A DNA stretch of 51,381 nt from the NCBI GenBank assembly GCA_964604135.1, contig CAZRXU010000007.1, positions 1-51,381 of the forward strand. Direction: 5' to 3'. Of the stretch, positions 50,818 through 51,381 are shown piece by piece. Every line of letters starts with the position of its first letter. Within the stretch, counting starts at the first letter, position 1. The DNA comes from Sabulitectum sp964604135 (lineage in GTDB: Bacteria; Fermentibacterota; Fermentibacteria; Fermentibacterales; JCC-6). The translations under genes were made by a program, and so were the position numbers. The notes beneath the pieces were generated by a model. It made no database searches, had not been told where the DNA came from, and saw nothing but the letters and a program-made list of their open reading frames with translations.

Positions 50818-51381
50818 GTTTCCGGACTCGAATGAGTCCGGCTCCATTGAAGCTTCTACAAGAGAGTCCCTTTTAGCAAGAGCTTCTATAGTTTCCGGAC
50901 TCGAATGAGTCCGGCTCCATTGAAGCCAGGGCAATAACTTGCAAGGTTAGGGGTGTCCGTGTATGTTTCCGGACTCGAATGAGTCCGGCTCCATTGAAGC
51001 CAACTGATCGGAGGCGGAACTAAGCGGCGGAATAAGGTTTCCGGACTCGAATGAGTCCGGCTCCATTGAAGCGTACGCAGCAAATGATACAGAAGATGGA
51101 GAAGTGTCTTGTTTCCGGACTCGAATGAGTCCGGCTCCATTGAAGCTCAGAAGCCTGCCAGCATCCCTGGTGATAAGCAACGTTTCCGGACTCGAATGAG
51201 TCCGGCTCCATTGAAGCGGGGGTTTGACCGCATCCGCGCCCTCAACGGTACATGTTTCCGGACTCGAATGAGTCCGGCTCCATTGAAGCTATGATCCGTC
51301 CGGGTTGACTACGCCTGCGGAATGGATGTTTCCGGACTCGAATGAGTCCGGCTCCATTGAAGCATTTCTTCTCCTGCCTAT
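50818..51381 (+). CRISPR. Type I-G CRISPR array, truncated by window end
   Basis: Eight identical 36-base repeats start at 50818, 50891, 50965, 51037, 51111, 51182, 51254 and 51328, separated by seven spacers of 37, 38, 36, 38, 35, 36 and 38 bases; the eighth spacer is cut by the window edge (51364-51381). Each repeat begins GTTT, contains the perfect hairpin CCGGACTC-GAAT-GAGTCCGG (positions 5-24 of the repeat) and ends ATTGAAGC, the usual 3' handle. Orientation on the plus strand agrees with this ending and with the position of cas1-cas2. All repeats in view are identical, so this is the leader-proximal, young part of the array. Confidence 0.98.

Noticed and set aside
50851..50890. Near-direct repeat AGCTTCTA(C/T)A at both ends of spacer 1
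   Set aside because: Only ten bases and partly made of the repeat end; likely chance.
50594..50908. Open frame in the leader and first repeats
   Set aside because: It crosses the first repeat and most of the first spacer's context, has no convincing ribosome binding site, and its C-terminal half is simply the translated repeat.
50734..51211. Several minus-strand frames with repeated MEPDSFESGN-like peptides
   Set aside because: They are translations of the CRISPR repeat and not proteins.

Overview
The window is a chromosomal segment of a Gram-negative-type bacterium. It encodes exported lipoproteins, a Wzi-like outer-membrane barrel and a subtilase with a C-terminal secretion tail of the kind seen in the Fibrobacteres-Chlorobi-Bacteroidetes (FCB) superphylum. 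The abundance of beta-propeller lipoproteins and orphan exported proteins, the mid-range GC and the remoteness of many proteins from well-known families suggest an uncultured FCB-type candidate phylum (Fermentibacteria-like would fit). This placement is inference and no rRNA gene is present to test it.

Layout. 1-2649: end of leuS, a cyclophilin with a strong terminator, and a YifB/ComM ATPase. 2650-5660: a scrap zone of decayed elements (HigA-like antitoxin remnant, group II intron remnant, tyrosine recombinase fragment) around a TonB-domain lipoprotein and a DUF3795 protein. 5662-8069: a MogA/MoaB-type gene and three small exported or membrane proteins. 8090-16644 (minus strand): a six-gene operon with a PAS/GAF sensor, queA, a membrane protein with a repetitive acidic tail, tgt, an RNA m5U methyltransferase and a Wzi-like barrel. 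16733-23969 (plus strand): an eight-gene operon with a lone EIIA protein, a zinc-ribbon protein, guaB, a membrane pseudokinase, carD, hflX, an unknown gene and a flippase-like protein. 23931-27356 (minus): TPR protein, tldD and tldE. 27683-29950 (minus): two propeller lipoproteins. 30372-32484: lpdA and mazG. 32630-39000: subtilase, a cysteine-containing cytosolic protein, a secreted protein and a large hybrid histidine kinase. 39482-40000: an orphan gene.

40310-51381 is a complete type I-G (formerly I-U) CRISPR-Cas locus: cas3 (C-terminal HD), csx17 (cas8), csb1 (cas7), two consecutive csb2 genes (cas5-cas6 fusions), a cas4-cas1 fusion, cas2, a leader, and an array with at least eight identical 36-bp repeats that runs off the window. 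The genes overlap or nearly abut and probably form one transcript.

The most interesting feature is the tandem, strongly diverged pair of Csb2 proteins, where I-G systems usually have one. The second copy has lost the conserved N-terminal ATPWGRHVNEG segment but keeps the His-rich and Gly-rich motifs of the Cas6-like half. This suggests that the Cas5 (capping) and Cas6 (processing) roles have been divided, or that the effector is hetero-oligomeric. Secondary items are the pseudokinase in the guaB-carD-hflX operon and the sensor-headed queuosine operon.
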